A stretch of 64,000 nt of DNA, taken from Achromobacter xylosoxidans A8. GTDB lineage: Bacteria > Pseudomonadota > Gammaproteobacteria > Burkholderiales > Burkholderiaceae_B. The stretch covers positions 1,302,001 to 1,366,000 of the forward strand of contig NC_014640.1 in the NCBI RefSeq assembly GCF_000165835.1. Direction: 5' to 3'. How positions within the stretch are numbered: position 1 is the stretch's first letter; each line of letters begins with the position of its first letter. Below the pieces are notes generated by a model. The model saw only the letters and a list, made by a program, of their open reading frames with translations. It made no database searches and was not told the DNA's origin. Below are positions 27,166 through 35,986 of this stretch, piece after piece. The position numbers were made by a program, and so were the translations under genes.

Positions 27166-28092
27166 ATGAACCAGGAAATCAGGCTTTGCGAAGTGGGTCC
27201 GCGCGACGGGCTGCAAATGGCCAAGGGCATGATGTCGGCGGCCGACAAGCTGCGCTGGATCCGGCAGCTGGCCGACGCCGGCCTGCGCGAGATCGAGGCG
27301 GGCAGCTTCGTGTCGCCGCGGCTGGTGCCGCAGATGGCCGATACCGGCGCCGTCCTGCCCGAAGTCCTGAAGATCGACGGCCTGACCGTGGTCGCGCTGG
27401 TCTGCAACCTCAAGGGCGCCATCGCTGCCTACGAGGCCGGCGCGCACGCGCTGTCGTTTCCCGTTTCGGTCAGCGACACGCATAGCCGCGCCAACGTGGG
27501 CAAGGGCACCGACGCGCAAGTGGACGTGCTGGCGTCGATTGTCGATTGGGCGCGGGCGCAGCCGCGGCCCATGCGCATCGACGCGGCGGTCGCCACGGCC
27601 TTTGGTTGTTCTCTTGAAGGCGCGGTGCCGGTGGGCCGGGTGGCGCAGGTGGCCGCGGCCACCGCGCTGGCGGGCGCCGATGAGATCGCGCTGGCCGATA
27701 CCGTGGGCTACGCCCATCCAGCACTGGTGCGCGACGCGGTGCGCGCCACGCAGGACGCCGTGGGCGCGCGGCTGGTCAAGCTGCACCTGCACGACACGAT
27801 GGGGCTGGGCCTGGCCAACGCGCTGGCCGGCCTGAACGAGGGCATCCGCGCTTTTGATTCCTGCCTGGGCGGCCTGGGCGGCTGTCCCTTCGCGCCCGGC
27901 GCGTCGGGCAACATCGTCACCGAAGACCTGGTCTTCATGCTGGAAAGCATGGGGTACCGGACGGGCGTCGATCTGCCGCGGCTGCTGGCGGCGCGCACCT
28001 TGCTGGCAGCGGCACTGCCGCACGAACATCTGCGCAGCGGCGTGGCGGCCGCCGGCATTCCCAAGACCTACGGAGCACTGGCCGCGGCATAG
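27166..28092 (+). CDS. Hydroxymethylglutaryl-CoA lyase family protein
   Basis: A 308-residue TIM-barrel enzyme of the DRE-TIM superfamily. CEVGPRDGLQ carries the Arg and the Asp metal ligand, HLHDTMGLGLAN the two metal His residues, and GGLGGCPFAPGASGNI the conserved Cys loop that activates catalysis. The known reaction is cleavage of HMG-CoA to acetyl-CoA and acetoacetate; relatives cleave other 3-hydroxy-3-methyl acyl-CoAs. It begins 17 bp after the Bug gene and is the last gene of the CoA-transferase operon, consistent with activation followed by cleavage. The exact substrate is not established. Confidence 0.87.
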   Translation: MNQEIRLCEVGPRDGLQMAKGMMSAADKLRWIRQLADAGLREIEAGSFVSPRLVPQMADTGAVLPEVLKIDGLTVVALVCNLKGAIAAYEAGAHALSFPVSVSDTHSRANVGKGTDAQVDVLASIVDWARAQPRPMRIDAAVATAFGCSLEGAVPVGRVAQVAAATALAGADEIALADTVGYAHPALVRDAVRATQDAVGARLVKLHLHDTMGLGLANALAGLNEGIRAFDSCLGGLGGCPFAPGASGNIVTEDLVFMLESMGYRTGVDLPRLLAARTLLAAALPHEHLRSGVAAAGIPKTYGALAAA

Positions 28093-28117
28093 CGCTGGGA
28101 CGCGCGAGACGCCCGCC

Positions 28118-28555
28118 TCAGCGGTAGACAATCACCGGCAGCGTCGAATGCGCCATTACCTTTTGCGTCTGGCTGCCCAGCAGCACGGCCGCCAGCCCGC
28201 CGTGGCCGCGCGAGGCCATGGCGATCAGGTCGCAGCCTTGCGTCATGGCGACGTCGATGATGGTTTGCGCCGGGTTGTTGCTTTCACGCATTTCGGTGGT
28301 GCAGGGCACGCCCGCCGCATCGGCCTGCGCGGCGGCTTGCGACAAGTACGACCTGGCTGATTCCGTGGCCTCGCGTTCATACTCCGTGTGCACGCCTTCC
28401 AGATGCACGGTTTCCATGGAAGTCGGGCGGAAGGCGCTATACACCGTCAGTACGGTGACGCTGGCGCCCAGGGCGCTGGCCAGGCCCAGTCCTTGCGCCA
28501 GGCCGGCATAGGCCCGTGCGGAACCGTCGATGGGGATGAGTATGTGCTTGTACAT
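28118..28555 (-). CDS. Universal stress protein, UspA family
   Basis: A 145-residue single-domain USP. It starts YKHILIPIDGS and ends with ASRGHGGLAAVLLGSQTQKV...LPVIVYR, the ATP-binding signature G-9x-G-S with the preceding Gly replaced by Ala. AGGAGG lies before the ATG. Such proteins are stress-induced and bind ATP or AMP; a specific role cannot be read. It converges on the HMG-CoA-lyase gene across 25 bp. Confidence 0.9.
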   Translation of the reverse strand: MYKHILIPIDGSARAYAGLAQGLGLASALGASVTVLTVYSAFRPTSMETVHLEGVHTEYEREATESARSYLSQAAAQADAAGVPCTTEMRESNNPAQTIIDVAMTQGCDLIAMASRGHGGLAAVLLGSQTQKVMAHSTLPVIVYR

Positions 28556-28776
28556 GACGACCTCCTGAGGGTGTGGAGGGCGGCGCGAGTCCGCGCGGCC
28601 CTAGGAGCGTGAACAGCAGCTATCCTCATACTACGCCTTGCGGTGGCATTCGGCGAACCGCGAGGGGAACGCGGCGCTTGCGGCCGGCACACGCATGGCG
28701 CTTGCGCGGGCGGTACCTGCTGCATCGGTATTCCGTATGTGCTGCTATCTGACTGAAGACAAGACAGGAGTTTGGA

Positions 28777-29403
28777 ATGGAATTCCCGCCCACACCGACG
28801 GACGCTGAGAATGCGCCGCTGCAGCGCGCCTTGCAGCTGTTCGATGACTACAACCGGCGTGATCCCAACCAGCTTTCCTGGGATGGCGCGATGCAGCCGC
28901 GCGAATGGCTGCACGCCCAATTCCTCCACGGCTGGGTGCTGAAGTTGGCGCCGCAGGCCGGCACCGCCTTGCGTCTGGCCGCCCGCTGCCAGCACATCGG
29001 CCGTTGGGAGGTGCCGCGCGAGGCCTGTCCTGCCGGCAGGGCGGGCTATCTGCAATGGCGCAATACGCTCAAGGAGCATCACGCAGGCATCGCCGCAAGA
29101 CTGCTCGCGAGCGCGGGCCATGACGCGGAAACCGTGCAGGCGGTGCTGAGGATCGTGCGCAAGCAGGGCATCAAGCGCGATGCCGATGTGCAATGCATGG
29201 AAAACGCGCTGTGCCTGGTGTTCCTGGAACACCAGTATGAGGAATTCTGTGACCGTTATCCGGACAAGGTCGTCGCGGTACTGCAGAAGACCTGGAGCAA
29301 GATGGACGACGCCGGCAGACACGCGGCGGCGTCGCTGTCCTTCAGCGAACGGGGCCGGGCGTATCTGGAGGCTGCGCTGGCGGGCGCGGAGCCAGTCGTC
29401 TAA
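28777..29403 (+). CDS. DUF4202 family protein
   Basis: A 208-residue cytosolic protein that matches the DUF4202 pattern: AARCQHIGRWEVPRE, AGYLQWRNTLKEHHA, RKQGIKRDADVQCMENALCLVFLEHQYEEF. The conserved His and acidic residues suggest a helical HD-like metal-dependent fold, but no activity is established. AGGAG precedes the ATG. It is a single gene between uspA (divergent) and tRNA-Ser(UGA). Confidence 0.8.
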   Translation: MEFPPTPTDAENAPLQRALQLFDDYNRRDPNQLSWDGAMQPREWLHAQFLHGWVLKLAPQAGTALRLAARCQHIGRWEVPREACPAGRAGYLQWRNTLKEHHAGIAARLLASAGHDAETVQAVLRIVRKQGIKRDADVQCMENALCLVFLEHQYEEFCDRYPDKVVAVLQKTWSKMDDAGRHAAASLSFSERGRAYLEAALAGAEPVV

Positions 29404-29426
29404 CCCATTGAACTTCATGGGTGTTC

Positions 29427-29514
29427 TGGCGGAAGCGGTGAGATTCGAACTCACGAACGGTTGCCCGTTGCCGGTTTTCAAGACCGGTGCAATCGACCAC
29501 TCTGCCACGCTTCC
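29427..29514 (-). tRNA. tRNA-Ser(UGA)
   Basis: The reverse strand folds as an 88-nt class II tRNA with encoded CCA. Acceptor GGAAGCG/CGCTTCC, discriminator G, anticodon stem CCGGT/ACCGG with loop CTTGAAA (anticodon UGA), long variable arm and T-loop GTTCGAATC. It reads UCA serine codons. Confidence 0.95.
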
Positions 29515-29660
29515 GGGGATTGCTCTGCTGCTGACTGGATGCAGCTTTGACGGCGTATTGTCCTGCGCGGCGGCCATCAGGCAAACAATCTGCCCGGGCG
29601 AAAGCGCGATACGCCGTAAAGGGCGCAATAATAATCTATTTGCTGCAAAGGAGGCACGCG

Positions 29661-30638
29661 ATGCACGCCGTAGAAATCTCTCGCCCTGGTGGCCCCGAGG
29701 TCCTGGTCCCCGTGGAACGCCCCACGCCGGATGCCGGCGCGGGTGAAGTCCTGATCAAAGTGAGCGCCGCGGGCGTCAACCGCCCCGACGTGTTCCAGCG
29801 CAAAGGCAACTACGCGCCGCCGCGCGGCGCCTCGGACCTGCCGGGCCTGGAAGTGGCCGGCGAGATCGTCGGCGGCGACCTGGCCGGCAGCGGCTACGCG
29901 CTGGGCGACAAGGTCTGCGCCCTGGTGGCGGGCGGCGGCTATGCAGAATACTGTGTCGCGCCCGCGGCGCAATGCCTGCCCATCCCCAAGGGCTTGTCCG
30001 ACATCGAGGCCGCCGGCCTGCCGGAGACCTACTTCACCGTCTGGAGCAATGTGTTCGACCGCGGCCGCCTGTCCGAAGGCGAAGCCCTGCTGGTGCACGG
30101 CGGCGCCAGCGGCATCGGCACCACGGCTATCCAGTTGGCCCGCGCCATGGGCCATAAGGTCTATGCCACGGTCGGCAGCGACGACCGGGCCCGCGCGGTG
30201 GAAGCGCTGGGCGCCGAGCGCGGCATCAACTACAAGACCGAGGATTTCGTGAAGGAAGTGCTGGACGCCACCGGCGGACGCGGCGTGGACGTGATCCTGG
30301 ACATGGTGGCCGGCGATTACATCGGCCGCGACATGCAGTGCCTGGCCGACGACGGCCGCATCGTCATCATCGCCCAGTTGGGCGGCGCGCACGCCAATGT
30401 CGATACGGCCCAGGTCATGCGCCGCCGCCTGACCATCACCGGCTCCACCTTGCGTCCCCGTCCGGTCGCCTTCAAGGGCGCCATCGCCCGCGCGCTGCGC
30501 GAGCAGGCCTGGCCCCTGCTGGAAAAAGGGGCCATCAAGCCCATCGTGCACGCCACCTTCCCGCTGGCCGAGGCTTCGCGCGCCCATGCCATGATGGAAA
30601 GCGGTGAAAACATCGGCAAAATCATCCTGACCATGTAA
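29661..30638 (+). CDS. NAD(P)H:quinone oxidoreductase, PIG3/QOR-like
   Basis: A 325-residue zinc-free medium-chain oxidoreductase (quinone reductase/PIG3 subgroup). Features: AAGVNRPDVFQRKG early, PGLEVAGEI, the nucleotide-binding loop HGGASGIGTTAIQLA (~residues 144-158) and GGRGVDVILDMVAGDY. The absence of the structural-zinc cysteines fits QOR, which reduces quinones with NADPH. AAAGGAGG precedes the ATG at 29661; a longer frame back to 29547 lacks a site. A paralogue lies at 49044-50042. tpiA follows 143 bp downstream. Confidence 0.88.
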   Translation: MHAVEISRPGGPEVLVPVERPTPDAGAGEVLIKVSAAGVNRPDVFQRKGNYAPPRGASDLPGLEVAGEIVGGDLAGSGYALGDKVCALVAGGGYAEYCVAPAAQCLPIPKGLSDIEAAGLPETYFTVWSNVFDRGRLSEGEALLVHGGASGIGTTAIQLARAMGHKVYATVGSDDRARAVEALGAERGINYKTEDFVKEVLDATGGRGVDVILDMVAGDYIGRDMQCLADDGRIVIIAQLGGAHANVDTAQVMRRRLTITGSTLRPRPVAFKGAIARALREQAWPLLEKGAIKPIVHATFPLAEASRAHAMMESGENIGKIILTM

Positions 30639-30781
30639 GAAATGGGGGGGCGCCCGGCGTAGCGCCCCGCAACAGGATACAATCACGGGTTTCGCCTGGA
30701 GTTTTTTTCCAGGCAGACCTGTGGGCGGTTGCTAAGCAGCCTTCTGGCTCGCCCCAGTCCAACCGTTACATATACCTCGCC

Positions 30782-31528
30782 ATGACTTCAGTCGAAAACC
30801 GCGCCCGCCTCGTGCTGGGCAACTGGAAGATGCACGGCAACCTGGCCGAGAACGCCGCGTTGCTGACCGAGTTGCGCGCCGCGGATGCTGCGAGGCACTG
30901 CGAAATCGGCATCTGTGTGCCGTTTCCCTATCTCGCGCAGGCGGCGTCGGCCCTGACCGGCAGCAGCGTGTCGTGGGGCGCGCAAGACGTCAGCGCCCAT
31001 GACAAGGGCGCCTACACCGGGGAAGTGTCCGGCGCCATGCTGAAGGAATTCGGCTGCCGCTGGGCCCTGGCCGGCCATTCCGAGCGCCGCGTGCTGCATG
31101 GAGAGACCGACGAAATCGTCGCCGCCAAGGCCCAGGCCGCGCTGGCCGCCGGCCTGACCCCGGTCGTGTGCGTGGGCGAATCCCTGGCCGACCGTGAAGC
31201 CGGCAACACGCTGACCGTGATCGAACGCCAGTTGAAGCCCGTGCTGGCGCTGGGCGCCGAGGCGGTATCGCGCGTGGTCCTGGCCTATGAACCCGTCTGG
31301 GCCATCGGCACCGGCCGCACCGCCAGCCCCGAGCAGGCGCAAGAAGTCCATGGCGCGATCCGCGCCGCCCTGCGCGCGCTGGGCGCGGCGCAGGTGCAAG
31401 TGTTGTACGGCGGCAGCGTCAAGGCTGCCAATGCCGCCAGTTTGTTCGCCATGACCGATATCGACGGGGCCCTGGTCGGTGGCGCGTCGCTCGTGGCCGA
31501 AGAATTTTTGCGAATCGCCGCTATCTAA
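30782..31528 (+). CDS. tpiA: Triosephosphate isomerase
   Basis: A 248-residue glycolytic/gluconeogenic TIM barrel that interconverts dihydroxyacetone phosphate and glyceraldehyde 3-phosphate. Active-site motifs are all present: NWKMHG (Lys), GHSERR (His), YEPVWAIGTG (Glu) and the phosphate loop YGGSVKAAN. A TACAAT box at 30678-30683 in the preceding gap is a possible -10 element, with a GCCTGG/CCAGGC hairpin at 30693-30713 just after it. secG follows 21 bp downstream, the usual tpiA-secG arrangement. Confidence 0.97.
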   Translation: MTSVENRARLVLGNWKMHGNLAENAALLTELRAADAARHCEIGICVPFPYLAQAASALTGSSVSWGAQDVSAHDKGAYTGEVSGAMLKEFGCRWALAGHSERRVLHGETDEIVAAKAQAALAAGLTPVVCVGESLADREAGNTLTVIERQLKPVLALGAEAVSRVVLAYEPVWAIGTGRTASPEQAQEVHGAIRAALRALGAAQVQVLYGGSVKAANAASLFAMTDIDGALVGGASLVAEEFLRIAAI

Positions 31529-31549
31529 GTTTCCGTTCCGGAGTCTGTA

Positions 31550-32056
31550 ATGCCCTTGATGCTCAAAATCCTGCTGGCCGTCCAAGTGATCTCGGCGCTG
31601 GCTATCATCGTCCTGGTCCTGCTTCAGCAGGGCAAAGGCGCCGACATGGGGTCCGCTTTCGGTAGCGGCTCGGCCGGCAGCCTGTTCGGCGCCACCGGCG
31701 CGGCGAACTTCCTGTCGCGCGCGACCAAGTGGGCCGCCGTGGTCTTCTTCGCGTCCACCGCTGGCCTGGCTTATGTCAGTCACAAGGGCACCAGCGGCCC
31801 GGCCGTCGATTCCGGCGTGATGCAAAGCTTCCCGGCCGACCGCTCGGTGCCGCAAGTGCCGGGCGCGGCGCCCGCTCCCGCCGGCTCGTCGGTTCCAGGC
31901 GCGTCCTCGGTCCCTGGCGCCGGTTCGGCGCCCGCGGCTCCGGCCAACCCCGACACCTCGGTGCCCTCGGCCCCGGCCACGCCCACCACCCCGGCCGCTC
32001 CGGCCACTCCGGCCACTCCGGCCGCAGGCGAAACGCCCGCAACGCCGGCGAGGTAA
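31550..32056 (+). CDS. secG: Preprotein translocase subunit SecG
   Basis: A 168-residue SecG, the small SecYEG subunit that helps drive export. Two membrane helices (residues ~3-25 and ~55-72) flank the conserved loop LLQQGKGADMGSAFGSGSAGSLFGATGAANFL. The protein is longer than E. coli SecG (110) because of a low-complexity Ala/Pro/Ser/Thr tail (residues ~100-168), which contains repeats such as PAAPATPATPA and is typical of beta-proteobacterial SecG. It ends at a strong terminator. Confidence 0.95.
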   Translation: MPLMLKILLAVQVISALAIIVLVLLQQGKGADMGSAFGSGSAGSLFGATGAANFLSRATKWAAVVFFASTAGLAYVSHKGTSGPAVDSGVMQSFPADRSVPQVPGAAPAPAGSSVPGASSVPGAGSAPAAPANPDTSVPSAPATPTTPAAPATPATPAAGETPATPAR

Positions 32057-32069
32057 GCCGCAGCACACG

Positions 32070-32097
32070 GAAAGGCCGGCGCATGCCGGCCTTTTTC
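32070..32097 (+). terminator. Rho-independent terminator after secG
   Basis: AAAGGCCGGC-GCAT-GCCGGCCTTTTT: a strong stem with A and T runs on either side, 14 bases after the secG stop. It ends the tpiA-secG transcript. Confidence 0.93.
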
Positions 32098-32221
32098 ATG
32101 GGTGGCTTGCGGCTGCCCGGACATCCTGTCATCAGCGGCCGGTAGCATGCGCCATCGCCGCGCCGGCAGCGGGTAGAGTATCGTTGCCTTCGCATCCGGT
32201 TTCCGTCCCCCAGACCCCGCC

Positions 32222-33124
32222 ATGGCCACATCCAAACGCTCCCCCCGAACGCCGTCCGCCGCCGATCCGCAGCGGGGCTCGCCCCAGGCCATGCTGGCGC
32301 GCATCCAGAGCCTGTTGCCGTCGATGGGGGCGGCCTCGCAGCGCATCGGCGAATTCGTCATAAGCCATCCCGCGGACGTGGTGCACATGTCGGTCAGTGA
32401 AGTGGCGGAACGCACCCAATGCAGCGAAGGCAGCGTGGTGGGCTTCTGCAAGCTGCTGGGCGCCACCGGCTTTCAACAGCTGAAGATCGCGCTGGCGCAG
32501 CAGATCGTGCAGCCCGTGCAGTACATCCACGAAGACCTGGCTGCCAAGGACACGCCCGAGCAGGTCGTCAGCAAGATCTTCCACAGCAACATCCAGACCC
32601 TGCAGGAAACCGAATCGGTGCTGGACGTGGCCGCGCTGAGGGCGGCGGTGGAGCTGATCCGCCGCGCCCGCCGCGTGGAAATCTACGGCATCGGCAGCTC
32701 GGCCGTGATCGCGCACGACGCGCACTACCGCATGTTGCGCATCGGCCTGCATGCCACGGCAGTGACCGATTCCCACGTGCAAGCCATCAGTGCATCGCTG
32801 ACCGGGCCGGACGTCGCCGTGCTGACTATTTCGCACTCGGGCAGCACGCACGAAACCGTGCTGGCGACGCGGCTGGCGAAAGAAGCCGGCGCGCGCACCA
32901 TTTGCATCACCAATTTTGGCAAATCGCCCATCCAGGAGCACGCGGACGTGGTGCTGCACACCATGTCGCGCGAGACTCGATTCCGCACCGAGGCGATGAC
33001 CAGCCGGCTGGCCCAATTGGCCATCATCGACACACTCATCGCCTGCCTGGCCCTGTCCGACTACGACAAGGCCGTCTCTACCCTGCGCAGCACTTTCGAC
33101 GTGCTGTCGAACAAGCGCTACTGA
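32222..33124 (+). CDS. RpiR/MurR-family regulator with SIS domain
   Basis: A 300-residue regulator with an N-terminal RpiR-type helix-turn-helix (~residues 20-95: MSVSEVAERTQCSEGSVVGFCKLLG) and a SIS sugar-phosphate-binding domain (~120-260: YGIGSSAVIAHDA, ISHSGSTHETV). Members sense phosphosugars or related metabolites and usually act on neighbouring genes. Its 3' end overlaps the convergent HAD gene by 7 bp. Both the HAD phosphatase and the PhnDCE-type transporter downstream are plausible targets (inference). No clear Shine-Dalgarno is seen. Confidence 0.87.
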   Translation: MATSKRSPRTPSAADPQRGSPQAMLARIQSLLPSMGAASQRIGEFVISHPADVVHMSVSEVAERTQCSEGSVVGFCKLLGATGFQQLKIALAQQIVQPVQYIHEDLAAKDTPEQVVSKIFHSNIQTLQETESVLDVAALRAAVELIRRARRVEIYGIGSSAVIAHDAHYRMLRIGLHATAVTDSHVQAISASLTGPDVAVLTISHSGSTHETVLATRLAKEAGARTICITNFGKSPIQEHADVVLHTMSRETRFRTEAMTSRLAQLAIIDTLIACLALSDYDKAVSTLRSTFDVLSNKRY

Positions 33125-33957
33125 TCGCCTTCGATGCCCGCCGGCAGCGCATGCCTGCGCGGGCATGCGCTATCCAGCAGCCCGGCCACGTCCGGCGCAT
33201 CCGCGTAGGGCGCATTCCCAACCAGCAGATAACCCATGCCCAGGCGCACCGCGCCCAGGCCATCCGTGCGCACGTTGTCGCCGATGACCGTGGTGTCCGC
33301 TGGCGTCAGGCCCAGCCGGCGCAATCCTTCCTCCAGCAGCATGGCCCCGGGCTTGCCGAGTATGCGCGGGCGCACACCGGGCGCGCAGGCCAGCACCGAC
33401 TGCAGCAGCGCGCCCGTCTCCGGGACGATGGCGCCTTGCGGGCCCGGGTGGGTGAGATCGCCGTTGCTGACCATCAATGCCGCGCCTCGGGCGAGTTCCC
33501 TTGCCAGGCTCTGCAGCGTCCCATAGCCGAAGGCGAGATCGCGCGCCAGCAGCACGATGTCCGCATCGCGCTCCACCAGCGCCAGCCCCAGGCCTGCGGC
33601 GCAGGCCCGCAGCGCGTCCGAGGCGCAAAGCAGCAGCCTGGCGCGCGGGTGCTGGCGGGCGATATGGCGCAAGGCCTGCTCGCCGGCCAGGACCAGCGTG
33701 TCGGCTTCTACCGGCAGGCCCATTGCCCGTAAGCGTGGCGCCAGGCCCGCCGCGGTATCGGTGGAATTATTGGACACGATGACGCAGCGCCCCGCCCAGC
33801 GGGTCAGCAGTTCGCTGGCGCCGGGTATCACCTCATACCCGCGTATCAAGGTCCCGTCCAGGTCCAGGATCAGTCCGCGCGAGCGGACGGTCCAAGGCGA
33901 TTCGGCCGTCGGGGCTTGGGGGGAGTCGGAGACGGGAGTGCAGGCAATGCGGGTCAT
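33118..33957 (-). CDS. HAD-IIA (NagD-like) phosphatase
   Basis: A 279-residue phosphatase of the HAD superfamily with a type IIA cap. Motif I is DLDGTLIRG (nucleophile Asp), motif II VSNNST, the Lys is in LGKPGAMLLEEG and motif IV is IGDNVRTDGLGA. Close relatives act on small phosphates such as UMP, GMP, phosphoglycolate or 4-nitrophenyl phosphate; the substrate is unresolved. It converges with the RpiR gene (7-bp overlap) and is divergent from phnD across ~230 bp. Confidence 0.87.
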   Translation of the reverse strand: MTRIACTPVSDSPQAPTAESPWTVRSRGLILDLDGTLIRGYEVIPGASELLTRWAGRCVIVSNNSTDTAAGLAPRLRAMGLPVEADTLVLAGEQALRHIARQHPRARLLLCASDALRACAAGLGLALVERDADIVLLARDLAFGYGTLQSLARELARGAALMVSNGDLTHPGPQGAIVPETGALLQSVLACAPGVRPRILGKPGAMLLEEGLRRLGLTPADTTVIGDNVRTDGLGAVRLGMGYLLVGNAPYADAPDVAGLLDSACPRRHALPAGIEGDQ

Positions 33958-34096
33958 GGATCGGCGGTTGGGCGTCGAAGCGCGTGCAAGGTTGAAGGAG
34001 TGGGCGTCCGCTGTGATTCGGGGTACCCGGCGGCTGTGATTCTATCTGAACAAAATTCAAAAATTCATTTTTTTGATTTGAGAAATTTTCATTTGC

Positions 34097-34103
34097 CTGT
34101 CAT
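34097..34103 (+). promoter_or_regulatory. Possible PHO-box half site upstream of phnD
   Basis: CTGTCAT is an exact copy of the PhoB half-site (box: two CTGTCAT repeats, 11-bp period). The second half at the expected position (GGTGACT) is poor, so this is weak evidence. It lies ~85 bp before the phnD start, just after an AT-rich island (34040-34095) that stands out from the GC-rich surroundings and probably contains the promoter. Confidence 0.25.
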
Positions 34104-34187
34104 GTGCGGTGACTAATCTGCGTTCCGGAATCAGGGCCAAGCACGTTGCGCCCCGATGGCAACCTCATCAAGACTAGGAACAACGAA

Positions 34188-35123
34188 ATGAAGATCCGCA
34201 CCTGCGCGCCTGCCCTGGCGCTCGTTTCCCTGCTGGCCGCCGCGCCTCTCGCGCAAGCCCAATCCCTGGCCGATGGTTCGCAGCAGCGTCCGCTGCGCGT
34301 GCTGCTCATCCCCGCCGATGGCGGCACGGAATCGGGCACCAAGGCCGACTACGCCCCGATCTTCAACGCGATCACGCGCAGCACCGGCCTGCATTTCCAG
34401 CTAACGGTGGGCCAGTCCTATGGCGCCGTGGTCGAAGGCATGTGCAACCAGTTGGCCGAGGTCGCGTTCCTGGGGCCGGTTTCCTACGTGCAGGCGCATG
34501 AGCGCCAATGCGCACAATTGCTGGCCGTGGGCGTGCAGAAGGGCGAGTCCGCCTATTACGCAGCGATGTTCGCCAAGGCCGATTCGCCCATCAATACGCT
34601 CGCCGACCTGAAGGGCAAGCGCGCCGCGTTTGGCGATGTGAATTCGGCCTCCAGCTTCACCTTCCAGGTGGCGTCCATGATCAAGGACGGCATGGACCCG
34701 GCCAAGGACCTGGCGGCGCTGCAACTGACCGGCAGCCACGCCAGCAGCCTGGCTGCGCTGGTGCAAGGCCAGGTCGACGCGGCCGCGCTGTCGTTCGACT
34801 CCTTCGACAAGGCGGTGCGCCAGGGCGCGGTGGATCCGAAGTCCGTGAAGGTGATCTTCAAGAGCGAGCCCATCCCGTATCCGCCGCTGGCCATGAACAC
34901 CAAGCTGCCCGAGACGCTGAAGACCACGCTCAAGCAAGCCTTTGCCTCGGTGCACCAGGCGCCCGGAGTGACGCCGGACATGGTGCGCGGCTACGGCGGC
35001 GCCAAGCTGGATCGTTTCGATACCGAGTTCTCGGAGGCGCAGTTCGCGGGCCCGGCTTCGAAAATGGCTCTGCTGACCGATGAGATCAAGGGCGAAATCC
35101 TGCAGAAGGCGGCCCAGCGGTGA
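34188..35123 (+). CDS. phnD: PhnD-like phosphonate/phosphate-ester ABC binding protein
   Basis: A 311-residue periplasmic binding protein with a Sec signal peptide (MKIRTCAPALALVSLLAAAPLAQAQ). The PhnD-type core is clear: PLRVLLIPADGG, the YGAVVEGMCNQLAEVAFLGP segment, DLKGKRAAFGDVNSASSF (helix N-terminus over the ligand) and QVDAAALSFDSFDK. AGGAA precedes the ATG at 34188. It is followed without gap by ATPase and permease genes. The family takes up phosphonates, phosphite or phosphate esters; the ligand here is undetermined, but the adjacent phospholipase suggests phosphocholine or a related ester. Confidence 0.87.
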   Translation: MKIRTCAPALALVSLLAAAPLAQAQSLADGSQQRPLRVLLIPADGGTESGTKADYAPIFNAITRSTGLHFQLTVGQSYGAVVEGMCNQLAEVAFLGPVSYVQAHERQCAQLLAVGVQKGESAYYAAMFAKADSPINTLADLKGKRAAFGDVNSASSFTFQVASMIKDGMDPAKDLAALQLTGSHASSLAALVQGQVDAAALSFDSFDKAVRQGAVDPKSVKVIFKSEPIPYPPLAMNTKLPETLKTTLKQAFASVHQAPGVTPDMVRGYGGAKLDRFDTEFSEAQFAGPASKMALLTDEIKGEILQKAAQR

Positions 35124-35140
35124 TCGCCGGAGCAAGCGGA

Positions 35141-35986
35141 ATGGACATGTTGCGCTACGACGCCGTGGGCATGCGCTACGCCGACGGGACCGCGGCGCTG
35201 AACTCGGTGTCGCTGCAGGTGCCGCGCGGCCAGTTCTGCGTGATCCTGGGCGCTTCGGGCGCGGGCAAATCGACCTTGCTGCGCATGGCCAACGGACTGA
35301 CCACGCCGACCCAGGGCGACGTGTGGGTCGATGGCACGCAGGTGCAGCCGTCGACGCTGGCGGCGGTACGGCCCCGGATTGGCATGGTGCATCAGCACTT
35401 CAACCTGGTGTCGCGCGCCACGGTGGCGACCAACGTGCTGTCGGGCGCGCTGCCCGGTCTGCCGGCATGGCGTACCTATCTGATGCGCTTTCCCGCGGAA
35501 TTGCGCGAGCGCGCCTGCCGGTTGGTGCGCGAAGTCGGCCTGCAGCCCGAACACCTGCAACGCCGCGTGAGCGAATTGTCGGGCGGCCAGCAGCAGCGCG
35601 TGGGCATCGCCCGCGCTTTCATGCTGGCGCCCGCCTTGCTGCTGGCCGACGAGCCGGTGGCCAGCCTGGATCCGCGCATCAGCCGCGACATCCTGGCGCT
35701 GTTGCGCAATCAGGCGCGGGAACGCGGCGCCACCGTGCTGTGCAGTCTGCATCAGGTCGACCTGGCGCGGGAGTTCGCCGACCGCATCGTGGCCTTGCGC
35801 CATGGCGTCATGGTGTTCGACGGGCCGGCCGGCGCGTTCGATGAGGCCACAGCCCGTGCGCTCTATCAGGCCCCGCAGTCGGAGAGCGGCATGGCTGCCG
35901 TCGATCTTGCGGGCCGCGGCCATGCCGAGCCGCGCACGGCCAGGCCGATCCGGCCCGCGCTGTTGTCGGCAGGAGGCGCGCAATGA
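35141..35986 (+). CDS. phnC: PhnC-like phosphonate ABC transporter ATPase
   Basis: A 281-residue ATPase: Walker A GASGAGKST, signature LSGGQQQRV, Walker B LLLADEPVASLD and switch His in SLHQVDLA. The Q-loop segment VHQHFNLVSRATV with a spacer of ~40 residues to the signature is typical of PhnC/PotA-like enzymes. The frame also allows a GTG start at 35120 that overlaps the phnD stop (GTGA). I prefer the ATG at 35141, which has GGAG 10 bases upstream. Its stop overlaps the phnE start (ATGA). Confidence 0.87.
   Translation: MDMLRYDAVGMRYADGTAALNSVSLQVPRGQFCVILGASGAGKSTLLRMANGLTTPTQGDVWVDGTQVQPSTLAAVRPRIGMVHQHFNLVSRATVATNVLSGALPGLPAWRTYLMRFPAELRERACRLVREVGLQPEHLQRRVSELSGGQQQRVGIARAFMLAPALLLADEPVASLDPRISRDILALLRNQARERGATVLCSLHQVDLAREFADRIVALRHGVMVFDGPAGAFDEATARALYQAPQSESGMAAVDLAGRGHAEPRTARPIRPALLSAGGAQ

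Noticed and set aside
33146..33171. Perfect 10-bp inverted repeat AGCGCATGCC/GGCATGCGCT
   Set aside because: It lies within the HAD gene end and just after the RpiR gene; there is no T-run, so I do not call it a terminator. It may be a chance resemblance to the ilvC terminator stem.
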